Shown: piece after piece, positions 27,746 to 37,251 of the stretch
How the letters are laid out: each line of letters begins with the position of its first letter
How positions within the stretch are numbered: position 1 is the stretch's first letter
Source: Acidimicrobiales bacterium
GTDB lineage: Bacteria > Actinomycetota > Acidimicrobiia > Acidimicrobiales > Iamiaceae
NCBI GenBank assembly: GCA_030448105.1
Contig: JAUJNP010000002.1
Location: forward strand, 1-37,251
DNA: 37,251 bases
Direction of reading: 5' to 3'
Made by a program: the position numbers and the translations under genes
Notes under the pieces: generated by a model
Told to the model about the DNA's origin: nothing
Seen by the model: only the letters and a program-made list of their open reading frames with translations
Database searches by the model: none

Positions 27746-28237
27746 ATGTCCACGTCGCCGCATCACGAGACGGGCGAGCTCACCATCGGAGCAGTCGCTG
27801 CCCGCTCGGGCCTCGCCGTGTCGGCCCTCCGGTTCTACGAGGCCCACGGCTTGATCACCTCGACGCGGACCGACGGTGGCCAGCGTCGCTACCGGCGCGA
27901 CGTCCTGCGTCGCCTCGCGGTGATCCAGGCTGCCCAGCGCGTCGGCTTCCCGCTCGCGGAGATCGGCGAGATGCTCACCGGGCTGCCGGACGACCACCGC
28001 GTCTCGCCCAAGGAGTGGCGGGAGCTGGCCCAGAGCTGGCGGCCGCAGCTCGAGGAGCGCATCCGCCTGCTCGAGAAGCTCCGGGACCAGCTCGACTCCT
28101 GCACCGGCTGCGGGTGTCTCTCGTTGGACACCTGCGCGCTGGCCAACCCGGCCGACCGGGTCGCCGGCTTCGGACCGGGGCCCCGGTTCTGGATCGGCGG
28201 CGACCGGCCGCCGACCACCCGTGATCGGGCGTGGTGA
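27746..28237 (+). CDS. soxR: SoxR-type redox-sensing MerR-family regulator
   Basis: The 163-residue protein has an N-terminal MerR winged helix (LTIGAVAARSGLAVSALRFY, then RYRRDVLRRLAVI) and a dimerisation helix. The cluster motif CTGCGCLSLDTCALANPAD places cysteines at 119, 122, 124 and 130. This is the C-x2-C-x-C-x5-C pattern that holds the [2Fe-2S] cluster of SoxR. SoxR senses redox-cycling compounds or superoxide and activates promoters by untwisting a long spacer. GAGG lies seven bases before the ATG. Its likely target is the divergent PPOX-VOC operon. Confidence 0.94.
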   Translation: MSTSPHHETGELTIGAVAARSGLAVSALRFYEAHGLITSTRTDGGQRRYRRDVLRRLAVIQAAQRVGFPLAEIGEMLTGLPDDHRVSPKEWRELAQSWRPQLEERIRLLEKLRDQLDSCTGCGCLSLDTCALANPADRVAGFGPGPRFWIGGDRPPTTRDRAW

Positions 28238-28251
28238 AGGCGCCCACGTCG

Positions 28252-28686
28252 TCAACCGCGCGGCGGGACCCCGACGGGGAGCTGGGCCTCGGCCTCCTCG
28301 ACGCTCAGCCGGCCGCCGGCCGACCGCACATGTTCGGGCACCCAGTCGGGGAACGGGACCTCCCGGGCCCGATGGGCTCCCGAGGCGGTGTGCGCCTCCT
28401 CGACCGCAGCAAGCGACGACTCCGGCAGCTCGTCCGCCAGCCGCACCAGCGCGGGCCACAGCCGGCGGTGGACCAGGGTGATCTTGCCTCGCACCAGCCG
28501 CAGCGCCACCACATCGGGCGAGTCCCGGCACCGCGTGATGGCGTCGAAGATGGCGTGGCTGTGCGGGTGGGACCACCAGCTGCCCGTGATCGGCTCCCCG
28601 GCGATCAGCTCCGCCAGGCTCGGTCCCGAACCCTTTGCCGACTCCAGCAGGAGCCCGTGCTCTCGCACGAGCTCGACCGGATCCAT
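28252..28686 (-). CDS. Hypothetical protein, conserved-looking
   Basis: The 144-residue protein is rich in conserved-looking aromatic and charged residues: MDPVELVREHGLLLESAKGS, SLAELIAGEPITGSWWSHPH and LVRGKITLVHRRLWPALVRL. No membrane segment, signal or catalytic motif is clear, and I do not recognise the family. It starts at an ATG 11 bases after the nuoN2 stop, so it may be co-transcribed with cluster 2. It converges with soxR across 14 bases. Confidence 0.75.
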   Translation of the reverse strand: MDPVELVREHGLLLESAKGSGPSLAELIAGEPITGSWWSHPHSHAIFDAITRCRDSPDVVALRLVRGKITLVHRRLWPALVRLADELPESSLAAVEEAHTASGAHRAREVPFPDWVPEHVRSAGGRLSVEEAEAQLPVGVPPRG

Positions 28687-28697
28687 GGCGCCCGCCG

Positions 28698-30242
28698 TCA
28701 GTCGCCTGACGCGACCAGCTCGGGGGTGGCGTCGCGGGCCGTCTCGGAGAGGGGGTCGGGCACGAGGCCGATGCCGATGGTGGCCACCACCGCGATCACC
28801 AGGGCGATCCCGGCCGCGGCCGGGACCCGCAAACGGGGCCCGGCCGTCGCCGCCGCCCCATCGGCCGTCTCCGCATCGTCCGAGGAGCCGTACATGGCCA
28901 GGATGATGCGCAGGTACAAGAACGCCGAGATGACCGCCGAGAGCATGGCCACCAGCGCCAGCCAGAACGAGCGGGACTCGATGGCGGCGTCGATCACGTA
29001 GAACTTGGCGAGGAAGCCCGAAGTAAGCGGCGTGCCCGCCTGGGCCAGCAGGAACACCACCAGGGCCAGCGCCAGCAACGGCTCGCGGCGCCCCAGGCCG
29101 GCGTAGTCGGAGAGCTGGTGATGCCCGTCCCCCCGCCGGCCCACCACGGTGAGCACCCCGAAGGTGCCGGCCACCATGAACGTGTAGGCGGCCAGGTAGA
29201 AGAGCGCGGCCGACACCCCCCGGTCCGAGGCGGCCTGCACGCCCATCAGGATGAACCCGGCGTGGTTGATCGACGAGTAGGCCATGGCCCGCTTCACGTC
29301 GGTCTGGACCACCGCCAGCACCGCCCCCACCAGGAGGCTGAGCACCGCCACCCAGTACACGATGGGCTGCCAGTCGAGCCGGTAGTCGCCGAAGGTCACC
29401 ACGAACACCCGGAGCAGGCCGGCGAAGCCAGCCGCCTTCACGCCCGAGGCCATGTAGGACACGATCGGCGTGGGCGAGCCCTGGTACACGTCGGGGGTCC
29501 AGGAGTGGAACGGCACGGCCGCCACCTTGAACCCGAACCCCACCAGCAGCAGGGCGAAGCCGGCCACCAGCAGGCCCGAGTCGGCCAAGGTGTTGCGGGC
29601 CAGGAAGTCGGCCACCTCCACCAGGTTGGTGGAGCCGGTGGCGCCATAGACCATGGCCACGCCGTAGAGGAAGAAGGCGGACGAGAAGGCGCCGAGCACG
29701 AAGTATTTGATGGCGGCCTCACCCGAGCGGACCCGGCGCAGGTGCATGCCGGCCAGCACGTACACCGCGATGGAGAGGATCTCGAGCCCGAGGAACATGA
29801 CGATGAGGTCGTTGGCCGAGGCCATGATGAGCCCACCCGAGGCCGACAGCAGCATGAGGACGTAGGGCTCGGCTCCTTCGAGGCCCTCCCGGCGCAGGTA
29901 GCCGTCGGTGAACAGGGTGGCGATAACGACCGAAGCGCAGATCACCACGGTGAGGAACAGCGAGAAGCGGTCGACGCCGACGCTGCCGGCCACCACGCTG
30001 AAGGGGCCGTCGTCGCCCACCCGGTTCCACTGCGGCACCACCGTCGCGATGGCGGCGACGGCCACCGCGATGGTGACGATGGCGTGCCAGCCGACCCGGG
30101 ACCCCCGAGGCGCCAACGCCGCCACCACCATCAGCAGCACGGCCCCGCCGATCATCACCAGCACGGGGGCCAGGGCCGTCCACTCCACCTCCGGCGTGTC
30201 GAGGCGAGCGGCCTCCCCTGCCTGGGCCAGCAGACCGACCAT
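28698..30242 (-). CDS. nuoN: NADH-quinone oxidoreductase subunit N (cluster 2)
   Basis: This is the second copy of the antiporter-like subunit N, 514 residues. Landmarks include LGLEILSIAVYVLAGMHLRR, AVPFHSWTPDVYQGSPTPIV and AYSSINHAGFILMGVQAA. It is the last nuo gene of cluster 2 and overlaps the nuoM2 stop (TGATG). Sequence identity to the cluster 1 copy looks moderate, so this is an old duplication or separate acquisition rather than a recent repeat. Confidence 0.97.
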   Translation of the reverse strand: MVGLLAQAGEAARLDTPEVEWTALAPVLVMIGGAVLLMVVAALAPRGSRVGWHAIVTIAVAVAAIATVVPQWNRVGDDGPFSVVAGSVGVDRFSLFLTVVICASVVIATLFTDGYLRREGLEGAEPYVLMLLSASGGLIMASANDLIVMFLGLEILSIAVYVLAGMHLRRVRSGEAAIKYFVLGAFSSAFFLYGVAMVYGATGSTNLVEVADFLARNTLADSGLLVAGFALLLVGFGFKVAAVPFHSWTPDVYQGSPTPIVSYMASGVKAAGFAGLLRVFVVTFGDYRLDWQPIVYWVAVLSLLVGAVLAVVQTDVKRAMAYSSINHAGFILMGVQAASDRGVSAALFYLAAYTFMVAGTFGVLTVVGRRGDGHHQLSDYAGLGRREPLLALALVVFLLAQAGTPLTSGFLAKFYVIDAAIESRSFWLALVAMLSAVISAFLYLRIILAMYGSSDDAETADGAAATAGPRLRVPAAAGIALVIAVVATIGIGLVPDPLSETARDATPELVASGD

Positions 30243-31846
30243 CAGTCGCCGCCCTCCTCGGCCGGGGCGGCGCTCCTAGCGCGCTGTCCCTCGGTGGCCA
30301 CCGGCGGCTCGGTGTAGTCGGAGTGGTCCTCGACGTGGGCGACGAGCGCCTCCACCGATGGCTGGATCCGGTCGAGCACCGGCTTGGGGTACACCCCGAG
30401 GAACACGATGAGGGCCACCAGCGGGGCCATCACCAGCCCCTCCCGCACCCTCATCTCGGCGAACCCGGCGTTGGCCTCGTCGGGCTCGCCGTGGAAGACC
30501 CGCTGGTAGGCCCACAGCAGGTAGAGGGAGGCGAGGATCACGCCGATGGCGCCCACCACGGCCCACCACCGCCGGGTGAGGAACGAGCCGAGCAGGATCA
30601 GGAACTCGCCCACGAAGCCGTTGAGCCCGGGCAGCCCGATGGACGAGAGCATCACCACGGTGAAAACGCCGGCCATCACCGGCGCCGCCTTCTGCAGGCC
30701 GCGCAGCTCGGCGATCTGGCGGGTGTGGCGCCGCTCGTAGATCATGCCGACGAGGAGGAACAGGGCCCCGGTGGAGATGCCGTGGTTCACCATCTGGAGA
30801 ACCGAGCCCTGGAGGCCCTGGGTGGTCAGCGAGAACGTGCCCAGGGCGATGAAGCCCAGGTGGGCCACCGACGAGTAGGCCACCAGCCGCTTGAGGTCCT
30901 TCTGCATGGTGGCGACCACCGCGCCGTACAGGATGCCGATCACACCCAGGGTGACGAGCAGCGGCGCGAAGTAGGCCGACGCCTCGGGGAAGAGGTACAG
31001 GCCGAAGCGCAGGAACCCGTAGGTGCCCAGCTTCAGCATCACCCCGGCCAGGATCACCGACCCGGCGGTGGGGGCTTCGGTGTGGGCGTCGGGCAGCCAG
31101 GTGTGCACCGGGAACAGCGGGACCTTGATGGCGAAGGCGATGGCGAAGGCCAGGAACAGCCACCGGGCGGTGACGGGGGCGATCGCGCCCTGGTCCGAGG
31201 CGATGGTGACGAGGTCGAAGGTGAGGTCGCCGCCGGTGCCCCGGGCGTGGAGCACGGCGGTGGCCACCAGGCCTACCAGCATGAAGGCCGAGCCGAACGC
31301 GGTGTAGAGGAAGAACTTCATCGCCGCGTAGCGCCGGTTGGCGTAGCCCCACCCGGAGATGAGGAAGTACATCGGCACCAGCACGATCTCGAACATCACG
31401 AAGAAGAGGAAGAGGTCGAGGGCGAGGAACACGCCGATGCACCCGGCCTCGAGGAGCAGCAGCCAGGCGTGGAAGGGCTTGTCGTCGTGGTGCGGCGGCG
31501 CGCCCAGCATGGCCAGCGGGAACAGCACCCCGGTCAGCACCACGAGGAACACCGAGATGCCGTCCACGCCGAGGTGCCAGGACACGTCGAGGTCGCGGAT
31601 CCAAGTGGCCCGTTCCACCATCTGGAAGCCGGCCTCGCCGCTCTCGAAGGCGACCAGCACGGCCACCGTCAGCGCGGCGGTGGCCACCGCGAAGATTGTG
31701 GCCACCAGCCGGGACGACTCCGGCCGGCGGCGCGACACCAGCGCCGTGGCCAGCGCCCCCACCGCCGGCAGGACGACACACGAGGTCAGCAGCGGGAACC
31801 CGCCGGCCGATGCGCCTCCCTCGCTCGCCAGCGCGGCGGCGGTCAC
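30242..31846 (-). CDS. nuoM: NADH-quinone oxidoreductase subunit M (cluster 2)
   Basis: This 534-residue antiporter-like subunit contains [60 protein letters not shown] and [18 protein letters not shown]. The GTG at 31846 overlaps the nuoL2 stop (GTGA); the frame stays open 5' into nuoL2 without meaning. The His-rich loop of the cluster 1 copy is absent here, and the C-terminus ends in an acidic tail. Confidence 0.96.
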   Translation of the reverse strand: MTAAALASEGGASAGGFPLLTSCVVLPAVGALATALVSRRRPESSRLVATIFAVATAALTVAVLVAFESGEAGFQMVERATWIRDLDVSWHLGVDGISVFLVVLTGVLFPLAMLGAPPHHDDKPFHAWLLLLEAGCIGVFLALDLFLFFVMFEIVLVPMYFLISGWGYANRRYAAMKFFLYTAFGSAFMLVGLVATAVLHARGTGGDLTFDLVTIASDQGAIAPVTARWLFLAFAIAFAIKVPLFPVHTWLPDAHTEAPTAGSVILAGVMLKLGTYGFLRFGLYLFPEASAYFAPLLVTLGVIGILYGAVVATMQKDLKRLVAYSSVAHLGFIALGTFSLTTQGLQGSVLQMVNHGISTGALFLLVGMIYERRHTRQIAELRGLQKAAPVMAGVFTVVMLSSIGLPGLNGFVGEFLILLGSFLTRRWWAVVGAIGVILASLYLLWAYQRVFHGEPDEANAGFAEMRVREGLVMAPLVALIVFLGVYPKPVLDRIQPSVEALVAHVEDHSDYTEPPVATEGQRARSAAPAEEGGD

Positions 31847-33925
31847 AGCGACATCCCCCGCAGCACGAACGTGCCGACCAGCACGATGGCCCCGATGGCC
31901 ACACCGAGCGCGTAGTTGCGGACGTAGCCGCTCTGCAGCGTGCGGACCCGGTCCCCGCCGCCGCGCACCAGGCCCGCCACGCCGTTGACGGCACCGTCGA
32001 CCACGGTGCGGTCGAACCAGGCCAGCCCGTCGAAGGTCCGGCGGCCGGGCCCGCCCATGAAGCCGGTGATGGCGGAGTCGTAGTGCCAGCCCCGGGCCAG
32101 CACCTCGGGCTCCAGCCGCTCCTGCTCGGCCCGGCGCCGGCGCAGGTACACCACCGCCGCCACCAACGCCAGGGCCACGCAGATCACCGTGGTGGCGGCC
32201 AGCAGCACCACCTTGAGGCCGGTGGAAGACGTCAGCTCGTGCAGGGACCCTTCGGCGAAGACCGGTTCGAGCCAGTCGTGCAGGAACTCCACCCGGCGGA
32301 ACGGCAGGTTGAGCAGACCCCCGAACGCCGACAGGATCGCCAGCACGACGAGCGGCACGGTCATGGTCCACGGTGACTCGTGCACACTTGCTCCGCCTCC
32401 GGCGGAGCCGGCTTCCGTCACATCTGCTCCGCCTCCGGCGGAGCCGGCTTCGCCGATCCGGGTATCATCCTCCTCGCTGCTCCGCCTAGCGGACTGCGCA
32501 GCTGTAACCCTTGCTCCGCCTCCGGCGGAGCCGGCTTCGCCGTCGCTCACCTCTTCGGCACTTTGCTGCGCTTCGCTTCCGGTGTGGGTGCCGGCGGCGT
32601 CCCATCTCGGTTCGCCGAAGAAGGTCATGCACACCTGGCGGGTCATGTAGTAGGCGGTGAGCCCGGCGGTGATGAAGCCGACGGCCCACAGCAGGGGGCT
32701 CTTCTCCCAGGCGTTGATGAGGATGTCGTCCTTCGACCAGAAGCCGGCGAAGGGGGGGATCCCGGCGATGGCCAGCCAGCCGATGATGAAGGTGAAGGCG
32801 GTGATGGGCATGAGCTTGCGCAGGCCGCCCATGCGCCGCATGTCCTGCTCGTCTCCCATCCCGTGGATCACCGACCCCGACCCGAGGAAGAGCAGGGCCT
32901 TGAAGAAGGCGTGGGTGACCATGTGGAACACGGCGGCCACATACGCGCCCGATCCGACGGCGAGGAACATGTAGCCGAGCTGGCTGATGGTGGAGTAGGC
33001 CAGCACCCTCTTGATGTCGTGCTGGGCCACGGCGATGGTGGCGGCGAACAGGGCGGTGACGGCGCCCACCACGGCGATGAGGGTGGGCACCCACGGCGCC
33101 GCCTCCGCCAGCACCGGGTTCATGCGCACCATGAGGTACACGCCGGCGGTGACCATGGTGGCGGCGTGGATCAGGGCCGACACCGGTGTGGGCCCGGCCA
33201 TGGCGTCGGGCAGCCACACCGACAGCGGCAGCTGGGCCGACTTGCCGACCGCCCCCACGAACAGCAGCAAGGCGATGGCGGTGGCGGTGGTGGTGGACAG
33301 CCCGGCCGCGCCCGTGAAGATCTCGGTGTAGCGGATCGAGCCGAGGGCGGCGAAGGTGAGGAAGATCGCCACCATGAAGCCCCAGTCACCGATGCGGTTG
33401 GTGACGAAGGCCTTCTTCCCGGCGCTGGCGTTGGAGTCCTGGGCGAACCAGAAGGAGATGAGGAAGTACGAGCACGCCCCACGCCCTCCCACCCGAGGAA
33501 GGTGATGAGCAGGTTGTCGCCCAGCACCAGCATCAGCATCGAGAAGACGAACAGGTTGAGGTACACGAAGAACCGGCGGTAGCCCGGGTCACCGTGCATG
33601 TAGCCGATCGAATACAGGTGGATCAGGGCGGCGATCCCGGTGACGAAGAGGCACATGGTGATCGACAGCGGGTCGACGAGGAAGCCGACGTCGACCTCGA
33701 ACCCCCTGCCGGCAGCCAGGTGAACAACGTCTGGGTGAACCGGTGGTGCTCGCCGCCGTCGGACCGCAGGCCGGCGAAGACGACCACGGAGGCGACGAAG
33801 GAGCCGCCGACCATGACGGTGGCCAACCAGCCGGCTCCGGGCTCGCCGAGACGGCGACCGAGCGCCAGCAGGACCAGGAAGCCGGCCAGCGGCAGGGCTG
33901 GGATGAGCCAGGTGAGCTCGAGCAT
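31843..33925 (-). CDS. nuoL: NADH-quinone oxidoreductase subunit L (cluster 2), two frameshifts and a repeat insert
   Basis: About 694 residues result after repair. The start [20 protein letters not shown] overlaps nothing and follows nuoK2 by 8 bases. The frame breaks at the C5 run 33702-33706 and again at the C4 run 33477-33480. One C more in each joins WLPAGG to [20 protein letters not shown], and then GWEGVG to [13 protein letters not shown]. Later landmarks are normal: [51 protein letters not shown]. Between two late membrane helices a 53-residue stretch is encoded by palindromic repeat units. The frameshifts are probably sequence errors. Confidence 0.93.
32384..32542 (+). repeat. Palindromic repeat inside nuoL2: partial, full (87 bp), partial
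   Basis: A 36-base partial unit (32384-32419) is followed by a full 87-base unit (32420-32506) and a further 36-base partial (32507-32542). All are multiples of three and keep the nuoL2 frame. Each unit carries CTCCGCC-TCC-GGCGGAG; the full unit also carries the second palindrome around GCTCCGCCTAGCGGAC. On the coding strand the full unit gives [20 protein letters not shown] plus AGSAGGGA. Confidence 0.88.
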
Positions 33926-33933
33926 CGGCGGCC

Positions 33934-34251
33934 TCAGCCCCTCAGCAACGAGACGTCGTCGGCGGTTGCGCCCGGGCCGGCGGCGGAGGATGGCCACGAT
34001 GATCCCGAGGCCGACCACGACCTCGGCGGCCGCGACCACCAGCACGAAGAACACCACCACCTGGCCACCCACGTCGTCGAGCTGGCGGGCGAAGGTGACG
34101 AAGGTGAGGTTGACGGCGTTGAGCATGAGCTCGACGCACATGAACATCACCAGCAGGTTGCGCCGCACGAGCAGCCCGACTGCGCCCACGCTGAACAGCA
34201 TGACTCCCAGCCCGAGGTACCAGGCCGGATCGACGGTGGCGGCGGCGAGGG

Positions 34252-34255
<4 letters not shown>
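33934..34255 (-). CDS. nuoK: NADH-quinone oxidoreductase subunit K (cluster 2), one frameshift
   Basis: The protein starts [20 protein letters not shown] and has the conserved helix-2 glutamate in [19 protein letters not shown] and the second in [13 protein letters not shown]. The raw frame runs on past the expected end into nuoL2. Removing one base from the GGG at about 33974-33976 gives an end [12 protein letters not shown] with a stop at 33934, closely like the cluster 1 end. The repaired length is 106 residues. The GTG overlaps the nuoJ2 stop (GTGA). Confidence 0.93.
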
Positions 34256-34864
<609 letters not shown>

Positions 34865-35480
34865 CGCGCCCGTCCCCCGCTCGGCGCTCTGGCCCGCCTC
34901 GGTGCCTTCACCCCGAAGCCGAGCTCGCCCGACCACGCCACCCGGTCCTCGTAGCCGGCGTCGCCCGTTGGGCGGTGGCCCGCAACCAGCCCGACGTGTG
35001 GCGGGACCACCGCGTCGGCATCGGTCCAGTCCTCCCAGGGCAACTGGCGGGGCCGGCCGTCGTCGTCGACCAGCAGCTCGTCCTTGGTGTAGATGGCGTC
35101 CCGGCGGTTGGTGAACGAGAACTCGAACAGCTTCGACTCGGTGATGGCCTCGGTGGGGCACGCCTCCACGCACAGGTCGCAGTGGATGCAGCGCAGGTAG
35201 TTGATCTCGTAGACGAAGCCGTAGCGCTCCCCGGGCTGACCGGGTCCTCCGGCGGGTTGTCGGCGCCGCGGACGTAGATGCACCGGGCCGGGCACACCCC
35301 GGCGCAGAGCTCGCAGCCGATGCACTTCTCCATGCCGTCCTCATAGCGGTTGAGCACGTGGCGGCCGTGCAACCGCTCCGGCTTGTCCCGCTTGCCGCCC
35401 TCGTCCTTCACGTACTGGCGGGTGAGGCGGCGCTGGCCGATCTGGCGCAGGGTGACGAGGAAACCGCCGAGGTAGCCCAT
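34865..35480 (-). CDS. nuoI: NADH-quinone oxidoreductase subunit I (cluster 2), frameshifted, 3' end uncertain
   Basis: The protein starts [20 protein letters not shown], overlapping the nuoH2 stop by one base. Both [4Fe-4S] motifs are present: C53, C56, C59, C63 ([17 protein letters not shown]) and C98, C101, C104, C108 ([20 protein letters not shown]). They lie in different frames, joined by adding a C to the C4 run 35229-35232 (DPVSPG to [14 protein letters not shown]). After [10 protein letters not shown] no stop appears in frame before nuoJ2, so another indel is likely and the exact end is unknown. Expected length is about 190-205 residues. Confidence 0.9.
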
Positions 35481-36685
35481 CAGAGGTGCGCCCCGGCCAG
35501 CTCGCGGTTGCGGCGGGCGGTCCGGCCGGCCAGCACGAGCAGGGCGTAACCGGCGGCCAGGGCGGCCACCCCCACCACCATCACCAGGATCGGGTTCCAC
35601 CCCTCGTCGCTGCCGACCCGGATGGCGATCATCAGCAGCAGCCAGCCGAGGGCCAGGGGGATGAGGGCCTTCCAGCCGAGGTCCATCAGCTGGTCGTAGC
35701 GGAACCGGGGCAGGGTGGCCCGGAACCACGCGAAGGTGAACAGCAGCAGCATCAGCTTGGCGAAGAACCAGACGATGCCCCACAACCACTCGGGCCCCAC
35801 CAGCACCGGCCCGTTCGGACCCCCCAGGAAGAGGGTGACGATGATGGCCGACATGGTGACGGTGTTCATGAACTCCGCCAGGTAGTACATGGCGAAGCGC
35901 ACCCCGCTGTACTCGGTGTGGAACCCGCCGACCAGCTCCTGCTCGGCCTCCACCAGGTCGAAGGGTGGACGGTTCAGCTCGGCGGTGGCGGCGATCAGGA
36001 ACACCACGAAGGGCACGATGCCGGTGGCCCACAGGTTCCAGTTCCATGTGTGCTGGGCAGCGACGATGCCACTGGTCGTCAACGTGCCCGCCACCAGCAC
36101 CACAGTGACGGTCGACAACCCGAGGGCCGCCTCGTAGGACACCATCTGGGCCGACGCCCGCACCGACCCGAGCAGCGGGTACTTCGAGCCCGACGACCAG
36201 CCGGCCAGCATCACGCCGTATACCGCGATCGACGACATGGCCAGCACCAGCAGGACGCCGATGGGGGGGTCGGCCAGCTGGAGGAGGGTGCGATGGCCGA
36301 ACAGCTCGATCACGCCCCCGTCGGCGTCGCTGAAGTTGCCGCCGATGGGCACGACCGCGAACGTGAGGAAGGCGGGCACGACGGAGAGGAACGGGGCCAG
36401 CCGGAACACGAACCGGTCGGCCCGGTCCGGGAGCAGGTCTTCCTTGAAGAACACCTTGACCCCGTCGGCCACGCTCTGGAGGATGCCGAACGGCCCGGCC
36501 TGGTTGGGGCCGATGCGGTTGGTCATGTCGGCGTGGACCTTGCGCTCGAACCAGATCATCAACATGGTGGCCACGAGCAGGAAGGCGAGGACGATCACCG
36601 CCTTGAGGGCGACGATGAGCACCACGGCCAAGTCGACCTTGCCGGCGAGGAGCGGGTCGGCGGCGAGCAAGGAGGCGGCGGTCAA
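35480..36685 (-). CDS. nuoH: NADH-quinone oxidoreductase subunit H (cluster 2)
   Basis: The 401-residue copy is longer than in cluster 1, mainly by an extra C-terminal hydrophobic segment (ILVMVVGVAALAAGYALLVL) and a basic tail. Landmarks are WFERKVHADMTNRIGPNQAG, KYPLLGSVRASAQMVSYEAA, FDLVEAEQELVGGFHTEYSG and FRATLPRFRYDQLMDLGWK. It starts at a TTG overlapping the nuoG2 stop (TTGA), with no other start before residue 41. TTG use points to translational coupling. Confidence 0.95.
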   Translation of the reverse strand: MTAASLLAADPLLAGKVDLAVVLIVALKAVIVLAFLLVATMLMIWFERKVHADMTNRIGPNQAGPFGILQSVADGVKVFFKEDLLPDRADRFVFRLAPFLSVVPAFLTFAVVPIGGNFSDADGGVIELFGHRTLLQLADPPIGVLLVLAMSSIAVYGVMLAGWSSGSKYPLLGSVRASAQMVSYEAALGLSTVTVVLVAGTLTTSGIVAAQHTWNWNLWATGIVPFVVFLIAATAELNRPPFDLVEAEQELVGGFHTEYSGVRFAMYYLAEFMNTVTMSAIIVTLFLGGPNGPVLVGPEWLWGIVWFFAKLMLLLFTFAWFRATLPRFRYDQLMDLGWKALIPLALGWLLLMIAIRVGSDEGWNPILVMVVGVAALAAGYALLVLAGRTARRNRELAGAHL

Positions 36686-37251
36686 AGGGTCTCCAGGCGC
36701 AGGTCAGTGACGGGCTCGGAGGCGTCGATCAGCTCGGCCGCGGCCACCCCCTCGAGGTTGAAGCCGACCACGGCGATGCCCCGGGGCACACGCGGGTCGG
36801 GGATCACTTCGGCAGTCACCGAGCCCCGGGCGGTGCTCGCCCGCACCCGGTCCCCGGCGACCACGCCGAGCCGGTCGGAGTCGGAGGGGTGGACGGCGAT
36901 GGCCGACCGGGGGGCGAGGCCGGCGATCGACGGCGAGTGCTGCAGCAGGGTCCCCTGGTCATAGAGCGGGCGGACGGTGACCAGCCGCAGCGAGTAGGCG
37001 TCGGCGGGAGGGACGTCGGGCACCCCGACCGGTGCCGAGAACGAGAGCGTGCCCGGCTTCCCCGTGACACTTGCTCCGCCTCCGGCGGAGCCGGCTTCGC
37101 CGATCCGGCTGTCATCCTCCTCGCTGCTCCGCCTGGCGGACTCCGCAGCTGTAACACTTGCTCCGCCTCCGGCGGAGCCGGCTTCGCCGATCCGGGTGTC
37201 ATCCTCCTCGCTGCTCCGCCTGGCGGACTCCGCAGCTGTAACACCTGCTCC
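36682..37251 (-). CDS. nuoG: NADH-quinone oxidoreductase subunit G (cluster 2), C-terminal part
   Basis: The open frame enters from beyond the window and ends at 36682; 189 residues are visible. The C-terminal part is a molybdopterin-dinucleotide-binding-type domain: SLRLVTVRPLYDQGTLLQHS, LAPRSAIAVHPSDSDRLGVV, GDRVRASTARGSVTAEV. That is the fold of the NuoG C-terminus. The upstream 60 residues are encoded by tandem 87-bp palindromic repeats in frame ([20 protein letters not shown] and AGSAGGGAS), joining the domain at GKPGTLSFSAPVG. NuoG carries iron-sulfur clusters toward the quinone module; those domains lie outside the window. Confidence 0.88.
   Translation of the reverse strand, partial: GAGVTAAESARRSSEEDDTRIGEAGSAGGGASVTAAESARRSSEEDDSRIGEAGSAGGGASVTGKPGTLSFSAPVGVPDVPPADAYSLRLVTVRPLYDQGTLLQHSPSIAGLAPRSAIAVHPSDSDRLGVVAGDRVRASTARGSVTAEVIPDPRVPRGIAVVGFNLEGVAAAELIDASEPVTDLRLETL
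37067..37251 (+). repeat. Tandem 87-bp palindromic repeats inside nuoG2
   Basis: Two complete units (37067-37153 and 37154-37240) and the start of a third (37241 onward) run to the window edge. The two full units differ at one codon (Ser or Thr before RIGE). Each contains CTCCGCC-TCC-GGCGGAG and TCCGCC-T-GGCGGA palindromes. They are read in the same frame and orientation as the copy in nuoL2. Confidence 0.9.

Noticed and set aside
32384..32542. CRISPR array as explanation of the nuoL2 and nuoG2 repeats
   Set aside because: The units are tandem or partial without unique spacers, lie in frame inside coding sequence, and no cas genes are present.

Overview
The window is about 70% G+C and reads as chromosomal DNA of a high-GC actinobacterium. 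The evidence is actinobacterial gene order, TANNNT -10 boxes set against start codons, heavy GTG/TTG start use, a DUF222/13E12-type HNH protein and a PPOX-type (possibly F420-linked) flavoprotein. Two complex I clusters fit a member of the Acidimicrobiia, but that class is an inference. The sequence carries several single-base indels in homopolymers, so part of it looks like uncorrected or metagenomic assembly.

Region 1 (1-7139, all minus) is the core translation/transcription locus. In transcription order it holds tRNA-Thr, tRNA-Met, tuf, rpmG, an ECF sigma factor with its zinc anti-sigma factor, tRNA-Trp, secE, nusG, rplK, rplA, rplJ, rplL and the 5' end of rpoB. An L10-type leader precedes rplJ. 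An rpoB promoter and a small hairpin lie between rplL and rpoB.

Region 2 (7265-10804) is mixed: a degenerate ATPase-like protein, a GNAT acetyltransferase, a lipoprotein coupled to a GPGG small membrane protein, tRNA-Tyr, a YajQ-family protein and a HAD phosphatase.

Region 3 (10801-25308, minus) is complex I cluster 1, nuoABCDHIJKLMN. NuoE, F and G are absent: nuoD runs straight into nuoH. It is followed by a MidA/NDUFAF7-type methyltransferase and an acetyl-CoA synthetase gene. A probable leaderless promoter sits in front of nuoA.

Region 4 (25370-28686) is a short accessory island between the two clusters. It holds the DUF222-HNH protein, a truncated GNAT-like ORF, a VOC protein and a PPOX oxidoreductase. 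A divergent SoxR-type regulator sits next to a 19-bp-spacer promoter and dyad. A conserved-looking hypothetical gene closes the island.

Region 5 (28698-37251, minus) is complex I cluster 2, from the 3' end of nuoG through nuoHIJKLMN; it continues beyond the window. nuoI, J, K and L each contain apparent frameshifts.

The most unusual signal is an 87-bp palindromic repeat. It lies in frame inside nuoG2 (at least two tandem copies) and nuoL2 (one full and two partial copies), encodes the same peptide in both, and recurs in opposite orientation in the nuoI1-nuoJ1 gap. It resembles in concept the Rickettsia palindromic elements that insert into protein-coding genes.
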